The notes under the pieces: generated by a model
Told to the model about the DNA's origin: nothing
Databases searched by the model: none
The model's input: only the letters and a program-made list of their open reading frames with translations
In this document: one piece after another, positions 31,378 to 39,159 of the stretch
Layout of the letters: every line of letters begins with the position of its first letter
How positions within the stretch are numbered: the first letter of the stretch is position 1
Origin: Prorocentrum cordatum
Taxonomy: Eukaryota; Sar; Dinophyceae; Prorocentrales; Prorocentraceae
Assembly (NCBI GenBank): GCA_963575745.1
Contig: CAUYUJ010020566.1
Location: 1 to 64,000 of the forward strand
DNA: 64,000 nucleotides
Direction of reading: 5' to 3'
Program-made: the position numbers and the translations under genes

Positions 31378-34300
31378 ATGGATGTTCCCGTGGGGCGGAC
31401 ATGGTATGGCGAGGAGGACGGAACGCATTTCGAGGTGGAGTGGCTCCATTACGACAGCGGCTGCGCACCGAGGAAAACGAAGTATGGCACCACTGGGCTC
31501 GCCAACATCTTGGGCCGCAGTAGCGGCGTTCCGTGCCCCAAGAAGATAAAGGTGCACGCATGTGCGGATTTTCCGTGCCTAGCGAAGTGGCCCGCGTCGC
31601 AGTACGGCCTTGTTGAGCCGCCTCGCTTTCATTTGCGGCCGTCTGCTTGGCGACCGGGCGCGACGCCACCCCCCGCAGTTGCGGCTCCAGGCGGCACCGC
31701 AGTTGCGGCTCCCTCGGCCCCTGCACACATAGCACCAGCAACACCAGCAGAACTCGCAGCTCCTGCGCAAGAAGGACACGCAGCTCCAGCACCAGAAGCA
31801 CCCGCAGAACCCAAACCTCCAGCAGCCCCTGTGCCCGAAGCACCCGCAGCAGCAGTCCCTCCAGCTCCTCCAGCTCAAGTGCACGCAACACCAGACCCGC
31901 CTGCTGCGCAGGAGACCGCAATTGCGGTTGAAGCTCCTGAGGGAGTGGAAGCGGACAAAGACACACCACTTCCAGCACGCTTGCCACCAGCGCGGCCGCT
32001 GCCAGAGAACTGGTCGAAGACGCAGGTCGCATTCTTCCCGTGCCCAGACCCAAAGGCTGCAGCACGAGTTGCGGCGCCTGTTGGCGACGCCTTGCGGCCA
32101 CGAGTCGCGGCGCCACCCCTGGCGCCAGAGAAAGGTGTACCTGTGGAAGACGCGCCAAAGATCCAGGCCGCAGTGGCGGCGACGGTGCCTGACGTCGTGA
32201 TGGCTCTCCTGAGGCAGATTCTGTCCGAGAATTCCTACATAGGGTATTCAGCTTTCATGCTGTTTGCCTTGCGGTTCGGGCGTCGACCTTACGTGTGGGA
32301 AGGCGAGAACCGCAAGGACCTCCTTGACTTCTACATGCCTTGGGCAAAGGAGAAGTGCACTGAGCCATGCGCCGTCGACGGCGTGGCGTGCGTACTCGCC
32401 GCTGCTGAGGATCTGTTCGGGGAATGGACAACGGTGGAACTCAGGCCCGTGACTCCCGAGAACCCTCTCCATGAGGTGCGCCACTGGGTGGCCGCAGTTG
32501 CGGTGGGTGGCGTGTGCTCTGAGGGGGCGGACGCGTTGAACAGGTTCTACGGTCCTCTGGGACAATGGGTCCTAGGGACTGTTTGCGATGGAAACTGCGG
32601 CATTGACCTTATGGCGATGATGTTGCAGAAACCGCAAAATGCCGAGACGCGCAAATGGCTTCGGGAGGAACTGTACGATTTCGGGGTGCGCCGCTGGGAC
32701 GAACCGCGGTTGCACGACATGCTCGTTGTCACGCAGGAACTAACCTTGGAGGAGGTGCGGGCGTACCGCAGTTGCGGGGCCAGCGGCCCTGCTGGACCCA
32801 TGGTCCTGCACGACTCCGAGGGCGAGGGCGAACCAGCAGAGGCGCCGAGAGAGGCGAGCGCGCCACGCCCCGCTCTCATGGCGGCGTTAGAGTGGCAGAC
32901 GGGCGTGCAGGACATGGGTATATTGCTTGCCATGGCTGAGGCTATGCCCGAGGCGTTGCAGGAGGAGCAGATCAGGGCGCACGCACTGGCCAGCGCACGC
33001 CCAAAACCCGAAGTTGCGGAACAGAAGCGGCGCGTGTGCCCGCACATGCTCAGAGACCGCGAACTGGTTTGCAAAGAACTGGAGGCGCACGCACGCAGTT
33101 GTGGTTGGATGGGCGAGGGCGTTCTGCCACGGAATTCAATCGCGTCTTTTTGCGGGCGGTTCACGTGGCCGAAGGGCATGGGGGTCGTCCAGCAGCGCCA
33201 GGCCGTCTCCAAGTGGTTTCAAAACTGGCGCACACAAGGTGGACATGGCACGGCGGGCGTGCATGGCCGACGCCGCGCGCGGGGCAACCAAGGGCGCCCG
33301 AACAAGGCTCCATGGCTGGAAGCCGCTCTGTACGAGTGGTGGTCCCACATGAGGTACTCCGTGGACTGGAAGGCGGTGGCCAAGCGAACCGCAGTTGCGG
33401 AGGAGAGGCCCAAGATGTTGGCCAGGTTCTCCCAATCCCTGCTGGTTACGAAGGCGAAGCAACTCGTCGCGGACTACTGCGTGGAGACAATGAAGCGGGG
33501 AGGCAAACCGATGGTGCCGCAGTTGCGGCCTCGGTGGTGGGTGAAGTGGCGGCGCTCCTACGGCCTGAGCATGAAGAAGCCGAACCGCAAGTACAAGGTG
33601 CCAAAATGGTTGCTCCAATCTCGTTTTGAGACTATGATCTTGAACGTGGCCAGGGTCCGCGCAGCTGCAGAGGAGCTTCTGGGGTACGACCCGCACATCC
33701 TGAACTGGGACCAGTCGCCCTTTCACCACAACGAGTCGTCGTCGGCCTCGAAGCCGACCTTGGCTGTGAAGGGTGGCATTGTCCCGCTTGTCGAGGCGCA
33801 TGACGACAGCAGGGCTCGGTGGACAGCGAACCTGACGGTGTCGAGCGACGCGGAGGACATCCGCAGTTGCGGACCACCGCCGGCGGAGCTAATGTTCAAG
33901 GGGGGATCTGTCATCGCTGAGGGCTTGGCCGCACATGCCCGCAGTCGCGGCTATCCGTCTTGGGTGAGCACGGCGACGTCCGAGAAGGGGTCCTACCGCG
34001 CAGACGACGTTGTATCATTCTTGCAGCGGCACTTGCGGGCCTGGCCCGACGACCCGCAGTTGCGGGGAAAGTGGCGCATCCTCATGGCCGACGACCATTC
34101 CCCGCACAAAGCAGACGCTGTGCGGAGACTCGCCTGGCAGCGCGGCTACGTGCTGATCATTCACGGCGGGGGGGCGACCGCAGTTGCGCAGCCCGTGGAC
34201 ACGGACTTGAACCAGCACGTGAAGCGCCGGTACATTGCCCTCGAGACCAAAGCGCTGGTGCAGCAAATGGCGTTGGGGAAGCACGTGCCGCAGTTGCGGC

Positions 34301-35493
34301 GTTCCGATTGCGCCGACTTGATGCTGTCAGTGTTGGAGAATGTGCAGTTGCACTTGGACGCCGCGAAAGGTTTCCTGAAAGTGGGAATTCGAGCGCCCTT
34401 CGACAAGTCAGGAGATCTCGAGATTTGCCGAGAGGCGGCGGAACTCTGGGAAGCAGGGGGGCTGCGAGCAAAAGTGGACACCGCAGTCGCGGAGGTGAGG
34501 GAAGAATGCGAGCAGAAACGTTTGAAATGGTCCTACAATGACGTGCTGCGTCTCATACACGAATACGAGAAACACGACGCCACAGATTCCGTGTTGGAGA
34601 AGCTCGGCGACGAAGCGCTAGGCCAGGAGCCAGGCCACGAGGAGGGCGATGAGGAGGGCGGGGAGGAGGAGGAGGAGGAGGTGCACGAGGAGCACGAGGA
34701 GGACGAAGAGCAAGAGGAGGCCTCGTGGGCCGAGGCTCTTGCGGAACAGTGCGATGCCGCAGTTGCGGCACCTGGGCCTCAAGGATCCTCGGTATCCATG
34801 GACTGCGTGGTCGACGCAGAGGCGGCCGAGCAGGTGGCAGTGGCGACGTCCTTGGCAGAAACGCTCCGCGAGGCGGAAGATATGCTGCGCCAAGTGGGCA
34901 TGGAGAAACTAGCGCAGGATTGCCGACAGCAACGACACAAACAAAAGAAGCGGTTGAGAGAGCTGGCGCGGGAGGACAACGAGGTCCTACGAGCGTTGAC
35001 TGCCCAGCGAGACCACGAAGCCGCAGTGGTGGCGAAAAAGCGGCGCCTGGCTCTGGAAGCGAACGACAGGACGAAGGCGTTGCACGATCTCAAGAAGCAG
35101 ATTCGAGAGGCCGAGGCCGCCTTGAGGGCAAAGAAGGAGGCCGCAGTTGCGGTGGAAACGGCTTTGGCTAACAAACACGCCCTAGCGCAGTGGAATCCCG
35201 AGGAGTTCAAGATCAAGAAAAACAGGATGGCAGCTCTGGATCGCCTGGCTCGCGGAAAAGGCGTCCTCTCAGACGAGCAGAGGGGGGAGTGGGCATGGTT
35301 CAAGACGCATTGGGACGAGGAGATGTGCAAGCAGCACAAGGAGCAATGGCCGCTCACGTTTGCTGGGTGGCTGCAAAAAGTCGCGAACGACGCGGCGTCT
35401 GGGAACCGTTCGGCGCTGTCGCAGTTCGTGCATTCGGAAACAGTGAGAACCCTGGGAGGGCAAATGGCGCTGGTAATCCCAGCCCTAGCGTGA
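31378..35493 (+). CDS. transposon gene 5: DD35D transposase with OTU-like region
   Basis: 1,371 aa from ATG. Residues ~90-250 are Pro/Ala-rich. Residues ~275-440 include VCDGNCGIDLMAMML, reminiscent of the DGNC nucleophile segment of OTU cysteine proteases; no partner His was identified. Residues ~585-730 are basic and helical, probably DNA-binding. The catalytic core follows: NWDQSPF (D778), LMADDHSPH (D905) and AQPVDTDLNQ (D941). The last two are separated by 35 residues, as in the DDE_1 (pogo/Tigger-type) superfamily. A coiled-coil, Glu/Lys-rich tail (~1085-1290) could oligomerise. It would cut and join the element's ends at TA sites. Motif copies are read as AVA, RSCG and PQLR within this one gene. 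Confidence 0.82.
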   Translation: MDVPVGRTWYGEEDGTHFEVEWLHYDSGCAPRKTKYGTTGLANILGRSSGVPCPKKIKVHACADFPCLAKWPASQYGLVEPPRFHLRPSAWRPGATPPPAVAAPGGTAVAAPSAPAHIAPATPAELAAPAQEGHAAPAPEAPAEPKPPAAPVPEAPAAAVPPAPPAQVHATPDPPAAQETAIAVEAPEGVEADKDTPLPARLPPARPLPENWSKTQVAFFPCPDPKAAARVAAPVGDALRPRVAAPPLAPEKGVPVEDAPKIQAAVAATVPDVVMALLRQILSENSYIGYSAFMLFALRFGRRPYVWEGENRKDLLDFYMPWAKEKCTEPCAVDGVACVLAAAEDLFGEWTTVELRPVTPENPLHEVRHWVAAVAVGGVCSEGADALNRFYGPLGQWVLGTVCDGNCGIDLMAMMLQKPQNAETRKWLREELYDFGVRRWDEPRLHDMLVVTQELTLEEVRAYRSCGASGPAGPMVLHDSEGEGEPAEAPREASAPRPALMAALEWQTGVQDMGILLAMAEAMPEALQEEQIRAHALASARPKPEVAEQKRRVCPHMLRDRELVCKELEAHARSCGWMGEGVLPRNSIASFCGRFTWPKGMGVVQQRQAVSKWFQNWRTQGGHGTAGVHGRRRARGNQGRPNKAPWLEAALYEWWSHMRYSVDWKAVAKRTAVAEERPKMLARFSQSLLVTKAKQLVADYCVETMKRGGKPMVPQLRPRWWVKWRRSYGLSMKKPNRKYKVPKWLLQSRFETMILNVARVRAAAEELLGYDPHILNWDQSPFHHNESSSASKPTLAVKGGIVPLVEAHDDSRARWTANLTVSSDAEDIRSCGPPPAELMFKGGSVIAEGLAAHARSRGYPSWVSTATSEKGSYRADDVVSFLQRHLRAWPDDPQLRGKWRILMADDHSPHKADAVRRLAWQRGYVLIIHGGGATAVAQPVDTDLNQHVKRRYIALETKALVQQMALGKHVPQLRRSDCADLMLSVLENVQLHLDAAKGFLKVGIRAPFDKSGDLEICREAAELWEAGGLRAKVDTAVAEVREECEQKRLKWSYNDVLRLIHEYEKHDATDSVLEKLGDEALGQEPGHEEGDEEGGEEEEEEVHEEHEEDEEQEEASWAEALAEQCDAAVAAPGPQGSSVSMDCVVDAEAAEQVAVATSLAETLREAEDMLRQVGMEKLAQDCRQQRHKQKKRLRELAREDNEVLRALTAQRDHEAAVVAKKRRLALEANDRTKALHDLKKQIREAEAALRAKKEAAVAVETALANKHALAQWNPEEFKIKKNRMAALDRLARGKGVLSDEQRGEWAWFKTHWDEEMCKQHKEQWPLTFAGWLQKVANDAASGNRSALSQFVHSETVRTLGGQMALVIPALA

Positions 35494-35820
35494 TGCAGGC
35501 CGCAGTTGCGGACCCACAGGAAGTCCAGAGGGAAGTTGTTTTTCCAAGCGGCTCCCGCGCGGGCAGGAGATGAGGCAAAACCGCAGTTGCGGTCTTCCTG
35601 CTGCTGTGAAAATAATCCTTTCACAGTCCCTTGCAATCGTCGCCCTCCTTCTGCTTCTCCGCCAGTCCATTTGTTGTTCTTTCGGTTCCTTTGAGTCCTC
35701 GCCCTCCTTCTGCCACTCCTCGAATCCTCTTTGTCTCCTCCCTCCATCCGACCCCATGCCCATTCACGATCCATTTCCGTAGCCACCGTGGCTCGAGGTG
35801 GCGCACGCGAAGACGCAAGC
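35494..35820 (+). promoter_or_regulatory. intergenic 5-6: motifs, polypyrimidine tract, SL relict
   Basis: Motifs at 35500 (6 nt after the stop) and 35581. CT-rich 35636-35750 is followed by 35777-35797, which matches the 21-nt spliced leader at 17 positions without gaps: CCGTAGCCA, then TGGCTC and AG. The ATG is 24 nt beyond. Confidence 0.65.
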
Positions 35821-38010
35821 ATGTGGCCGCCCGCGCGCCCGAGCGCATCCTCAGGGAGTATGGACCGTGGACCTCGATTCGCCAGAACGGTGTTCATCCA
35901 CAACGCTGAGGAGGAGGAGGGAGGCAAAGACGAGGAAGCCGCAGTTGCGGATGATGACGACGACCAGCGGACGCAAGATGGCGACAGCACCGTCGCGTCC
36001 TCGGCTGCCTCCGCTGACGAGGCTGAGTCCCGGGGAGGTGCGGGAGCCGCAGTTGCGGCAGCACATGACTCCTACATGCCGAGAGTGTTGTCGTCGCGGA
36101 GACCCTGGAAACGGGTGCCCATCATCGAGACAAGCAATCTGTCGGAAAAACAAAGAGCTCTTGTCGACGCATGGGAGGAGAAAACGGAGTTCGAAGCGGG
36201 ACGGGTCGGCTTCTACGTGGCCAACTTCGGAGGGACTGCAGCTAGACCCACGCAACGCGCGGACGAGTGGGCGCAGCTCCGCGCGAACCCTGCCCAGATC
36301 ATCGCCCTCTGCGAGTGCGACGACGAGACCTGCGCGGTACTCAGTGGGGAGCACGACGCGAGGGACAGTGCAGCCGCAGTTGCGGACGATAGGTTTCGGA
36401 GTCGGACTCAATACAACTACCTGTGCGTTAAGGGCGGCGAGCCATCAGGGACCCTCCTTGTTGGCATGAGGGACCGCAGTGGCGGCCACATTGAACACGT
36501 AGACTTTGCGAGACTCTTCCACAAGCAGGAGAAGTCCAAAACGAAGAAGAAGAAGAAACAGTCCGCAGTTGCGGAGGCTCCTGCGCCAAAGCTGCACAAC
36601 AAGTACTCCAGGGCGATGGTGGTGCGCGTCCACCTGGACCAGGCCGTGACCCATTTGGGGGGCTCCTTCAACGTCATGGCGGTGCACGTCCACCACAGCT
36701 TGGCCAACCAAGACTGGGGCGTCACGAAGCTCCATGAGTTCTACAACTGGTTCGTCGCCTACGTCAGGGAATGGGACGTGAAGGTCTGCATGGGGGACTT
36801 CAACATGTGCATGTTCCAGCTTGTGTCCTGGTGCCGCAATTGCGGCCTGACTGTGGACGTCGCCGCGTGGACCCCCTGGAAGACAGCAGGCGGCCAGCCC
36901 AGGGCAGACAGCATGGCGATTTTGTTCATAAACTGTCCTGGGCAGTACAAGCTTCACCATGGCCTGAGTGTTCTGCACGACCGTGAGGGCGGATTCTTGA
37001 CGACCCAGCATGATCCGTCTTTCCCTGTCTTCGACTACACGAATGGCCCTGGGAAGATGCTTCAGACTTACGTGCCCAAGGCTGAGCCCGTTGAAAACAA
37101 GATGCGCGCCTTCCTGACGCCATCTGGCGAATCCTTGACCGCAGTTGCGGAGTTCGAGCAAAGGATGGCGCGCAGGGAACGCGACGATTGGGTGCGCCAT
37201 CCCTTCAGAGTGAAGCAGGGCAACCTCGACGACAAGATATGGCATGGCGCCTTCGGCAGGGCGAGGCACGGAGCGCACTTCCCTCTGGTGGCTTTCACGC
37301 ACAATACGTGCCGCAGGTCACCTGAAAGACTCGCCGCGAGGTTGGAACGCAGGAAGGGCGGCAGGAAGGGCGGCAAGAAGGGCGGCAAGAAGGGCAGCTA
37401 CGCGGACACCGCAGTTGCGGGGAAGGGCGTCCGACCCCAGATGGGAACCGCAGTTGCGGGGAGAGACGCTGGGGCTGAGCGAGCTGGGAACACGCCACCG
37501 CCGCAAGCTGCCAACGGCGACGATGCGACCCCTTCTTGTGCCGCAGTGGCGGCTGGGTCCTGGGACGCCAGCGGCAGCGGCGCATGGGAGGCGCGCAGTC
37601 CCGCCACGAGATGGCAGGGCTGGTCCTGGTGGGACTGGAGCTCGAGCGAATGGGGCGCTGATGGCGCGCAGTGGTGGCCCTCTGATCATGCCGCAGTTGC
37701 GGACAATGCCCCTGAGGGCTCGCCTCCTCAGCGTGAAGTCGAGTGGGGCTCGAGCGGGCGACCTGCCGAGCGCCCTCCGTGGAGCTTCGAGGGCAGCGTT
37801 GGTGATGGCCGCAGTTGCGGGCAAGTGGAGCATGATGTTGATTGCCGCAGTTGCGGACAGTGTACGCTGGAAAAATCATCATCATCATCAATCATAATCA
37901 TCATCATATCATCATATCATACGTTCAAAGCAGTGCCGGGGCACTGCTTTGAACGCGTTCAAAGCAGTGCCGGGGCACTGCTTTCGATCGTCGCCTCGTC
38001 GCCGTTATAA
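35821..38010 (+). CDS. transposon gene 6: endonuclease/exonuclease/phosphatase-like protein
   Basis: 729 aa from the first ATG. Residues ~20-85 are acidic and Ala/Ser-rich. The EEP-like core spans ~115-510. VGFYVANFGG is followed by ALCECDD (the usual catalytic Glu region), a Lys-rich loop, MAVHVHH, VCMGDFNM (the family's GDxN motif) and RARHGAHFPLVAF in place of SDHxPL. If active it would be a metal-dependent nuclease, perhaps processing ends or RNA. Residues ~515-545 repeat KGGKK, and the tail to ~670 is Trp/Gly/Ser-rich like gene 1. The last residues are read from the subterminal palindromes, and the stop codon (38008-38010) lies inside the right terminal repeat. Confidence 0.78.
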   Translation: MWPPARPSASSGSMDRGPRFARTVFIHNAEEEEGGKDEEAAVADDDDDQRTQDGDSTVASSAASADEAESRGGAGAAVAAAHDSYMPRVLSSRRPWKRVPIIETSNLSEKQRALVDAWEEKTEFEAGRVGFYVANFGGTAARPTQRADEWAQLRANPAQIIALCECDDETCAVLSGEHDARDSAAAVADDRFRSRTQYNYLCVKGGEPSGTLLVGMRDRSGGHIEHVDFARLFHKQEKSKTKKKKKQSAVAEAPAPKLHNKYSRAMVVRVHLDQAVTHLGGSFNVMAVHVHHSLANQDWGVTKLHEFYNWFVAYVREWDVKVCMGDFNMCMFQLVSWCRNCGLTVDVAAWTPWKTAGGQPRADSMAILFINCPGQYKLHHGLSVLHDREGGFLTTQHDPSFPVFDYTNGPGKMLQTYVPKAEPVENKMRAFLTPSGESLTAVAEFEQRMARRERDDWVRHPFRVKQGNLDDKIWHGAFGRARHGAHFPLVAFTHNTCRRSPERLAARLERRKGGRKGGKKGGKKGSYADTAVAGKGVRPQMGTAVAGRDAGAERAGNTPPPQAANGDDATPSCAAVAAGSWDASGSGAWEARSPATRWQGWSWWDWSSSEWGADGAQWWPSDHAAVADNAPEGSPPQREVEWGSSGRPAERPPWSFEGSVGDGRSCGQVEHDVDCRSCGQCTLEKSSSSSIIIIIISSYHTFKAVPGHCFERVQSSAGALLSIVASSPL
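37923..37984. repeat. subterminal palindromes, right end (two copies)
   Basis: GTTCAAAGCAGTGCC, GG, then the reverse complement, at 37923-37954. It is followed by a second, slightly shortened copy at 37957-37984. Both match the left-end palindrome at 21774-21805. Confidence 0.9.
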
Positions 38011-38022
38011 GGGCTTTCGGAT
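37996..38022. repeat. terminal inverted repeat, right
   Basis: TCGTCGCCGTTATAAGGGCT followed by TTCGGAT, the reverse complement of 21706-21732 with two mismatches. It includes the stop codon of gene 6. Confidence 0.88.
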
Positions 38023-38024
38023 TA
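38023..38024. repeat. TA target-site duplication, right
   Basis: TA directly outside the right terminal repeat. The next bases, CTCATACTCAGACC, continue the tandem repeat seen left of the element. Confidence 0.7.
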
Positions 38025-38059
38025 CTCATACTCAGACCTGCTCGTGCTCAGACCTTTTC

Positions 38060-39159
38060 ATTGTCTGATTTATTCCACACGCAGAGCAGATTGTGAGGAT
38101 GTCTCAGGCGGGGCGCTGGCTTCAGCCCCCCTTAGGGGAGCCGCCAGGGGTGTTTTGACGGTCCCGTTCGCGGCCGTTTTGTGGGGATGTCTCAAGCGGC
38201 TTGCTTGTTTTCTGTACCAGCGTCCTTCGTTGTCAGAGCAGATATGGAGGATGTCTCGAGCGAGGCGCTCATGTTCACACCCAGGTGGGCCAGATTTTGA
38301 GGATGTCTTGATCGGTTTGCTTGTTTTGGTGGCCAGGCTCGTGGGCGCAGATTCTTCTGAGGATACCACAGGCGGCTGCAACAGGCTCCAGGCGGCCCCA
38401 GGAGACCACATGAGGTCCCAGGAGGCATCAGGAGGCCACATAAAGTGCCACATAAAGACTCGAGAGGCCACAGGATGTTCCAAGAGGCTCCAGGAGGCCC
38501 CAGGAAGCTCCAGAAGGCTTCAGGAAGCCACAGGTGGCCCCAGGAGGCCACAGGAAGCGAGGCCCCGAGAGGCCCCAGGAGCAGGAGGCCTCAGAAGGCA
38601 ACAGGAGTGGCTCCAATCCCATGTGTTTTACCTATGCTCCTTTCGATTGGGCCTCACCTGGAGCACGATGCCTTGATATTATACGTATGAATCTATATAT
38701 TGTCCTTCTCCTGTGTACACAACAATCATACATGTTTTATGTATGTTCCTATATGTTGGGCCTCTCCTTGGGCACGAGTCCTTGGTGTTTTACGTGTGTT
38801 CCTATGTATTGCCCCTCTCTTGTGACTCTAATCCGCAAGGTGTTATGTACGTCTATTGCTATAGATTGGGCCTCTCCTGGGGCACGACACCTTCCTAGGA
38901 GGCCCCAGGAGGCTCCTGGAGACCCCAGGACGCCCCAGTAGGTTTCAGGAGGCCCCAGGGGGCCCCAGGCTCATGTGCAGAGACGCGCTCGTACTACTGA
39001 GGCTCATCCACACTCCAATTCATTCGCAGTTAGATTCATGTCCAGACCGTCGCAACCGAAGCCCGTGTATATTCGAAAGCTGTTGCGCCTAGACATTCAC
39101 GGCGGACAGGTCCATGCGAGTAGATGCACATATGGGGATCTCCACGCAGTGAATAATTT
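38060..39159. repeat. diverse low-order repeats, no gene
   Basis: A CCAGGAGGC-rich stretch (38370-38620 and 38895-38970) surrounds about four ~65-75 bp units at 38630-38895. Those units contain TTGGGCCTCTCCTGGGGCACGA and TTTTACGTATGTTCCTAT variants. Open frames follow the repeats. Confidence 0.65.

Larger units (their letters stand above)
22643..37856 (+). repeat. dispersed 12-nt dyad CCGC-AGTN-GCGG, ~80 copies
   Basis: Hand-scored starts. Exact CCGCAGTTGCGG (49): 22643, 23225, 23769, 23799, 23862, 23905, 24000, 24195, 24554, 24796, 25047, 25480, 25757, 26236, 26278, 26351, 26388, 26416, 27381, 27767, 28718, 29446, 29969, 30272, 31021, 31049, 31673, 31697, 32492, 32766, 33389, 33517, 33861, 34054, 34288, 34757, 35141, 35500, 35581, 35939, 36047, 36374, 36563, 37139, 37409, 37448, 37691, 37809, 37845. 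AGTG: 22707, 22737, 26945, 27002, 27023, 27557, 28472, 29409, 30668, 32168, 36474, 37541. AGTC: 22815, 23400, 24529, 25011, 33939, 34481. AGTA: 26045, 29546, 31515. Loop AATT: 31916, 36834; TGTT: 29490; AACA: 22976. Stem GCGC/GCGC: 23036, 24687, 29105. Single-stem variants: 33008, 34178, 35021. All are in + orientation. They are read in three frames, as AVA, RSCG or PQLR. Confidence 0.93.
21706..38022 (+). mobile_element. 16.3-kb six-gene DNA transposon with DD35D transposase
   Basis: The element is bounded by 27-bp terminal inverted repeats (two mismatches), TA flanks and subterminal palindromes. It holds six intronless genes, all on + and separated by 0.3-0.8 kb. TA target duplication and a DDD transposase in gene 5 point to the IS630-Tc1-mariner/pogo assemblage, but size and gene content far exceed ordinary members. 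About 80 copies of the dyad CCGC-AGTN-GCGG occur from 22643 to 37856 and none were seen outside. All six frames are open and the ends intact, so it may be active or recently active. It probably sits in an intron or intergenic repeat near the exons at 40.6-42.0 kb. Confidence 0.85.

Noticed and set aside
22643-37856. CRISPR-like interspersed short repeat
   Set aside because: The repeated unit is only 12 nt, spacing is irregular (tens to hundreds of bp), most copies are inside genes, and the context is eukaryotic.
21706-38022. Maverick/Polinton or a viral insertion
   Set aside because: No polymerase B, packaging ATPase, capsid or retroviral-type integrase was recognised. The TA target and DD35D core fit a Tc1/pogo-type transposase instead.
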